From Rickettsiales bacterium (lineage in GTDB: Bacteria > Pseudomonadota > Alphaproteobacteria > Rickettsiales > Deianiraeaceae): 5,514 nt of DNA. Shown one piece after another: positions 5,473 through 5,514 of this stretch (positions are counted from its first letter, which is position 1; every line of letters begins with the position of its first letter). The notes beneath the pieces were generated by a model. The model made no database searches. It had not been told where the DNA came from and was given only the letters and a program-made list of their open reading frames with translations. The position numbers were made by a program, and so were the translations under genes. The stretch lies in contig CANCKZ010000059.1 of assembly GCA_947378695.1 (NCBI GenBank), positions 1 through 5,514 on the forward strand, read 5' to 3'.

Positions 5473-5514
5473 TTTAACTTTTAATAACTGAATTGGGTTC
5501 TTGTAAAGTGATGA

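Overview
The window is an AT-rich stretch of bacterial chromosome carrying mostly housekeeping genes. The best fit is an alphaproteobacterium, possibly a reduced, host-associated one of the Rickettsiales or Holosporales kind. This rests on a 304-residue EF-Ts with the alphaproteobacterial N-terminus, the rplO-secY-adk gene order, a zinc-type adenylate kinase, a UbiA-type prenyltransferase (ubiquinone pathway), very tight gene packing and the breakup of normally stable gene neighbourhoods. The assignment comes from reading motifs and gene order, not from a search.

Right-hand block (about 5472 down to 2217, minus strand): rplO (L15), secY, adk and ubiA run in one direction. The junctions are a 2-nt gap, a 1-nt gap and an 8-nt overlap, so this looks like a single transcript with translational coupling. 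The first three are the distal part of the spc ribosomal-protein operon. After adk, where rpsM would usually come, there is instead a membrane prenyltransferase of ubiquinone synthesis whose start codon lies inside the end of adk.

Middle (1909-2216): a convergent intergenic region between pstB and ubiA. It holds a 71-nt imperfect hairpin with a long stem (2093-2163), flanked by two copies of the 10-mer TACGAAAAAA. It looks like a degenerate mobile or dispersed palindromic element, or a structured RNA or shared 3' end. This is the least explained part of the window.

Left-hand block: pstB (ATPase of the phosphate importer) stands alone on the plus strand, without pstS, pstC, pstA or phoU. It is divergent from tsf (EF-Ts, minus strand), which lacks its usual upstream partner rpsB. 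The 166-bp divergent spacer has a plausible pstB promoter whose spacer is almost entirely a palindrome. Fifteen nt downstream of tsf a further minus-strand gene appears to start and runs off the left edge; its first residues look like a signal peptide or membrane anchor.

No rRNA, tRNA, CRISPR array, recognisable transposase or intact insertion sequence was seen. I found no convincing new multi-gene system here. The items most worth a second look are the hairpin element, the promoter palindrome and the rearranged operons.
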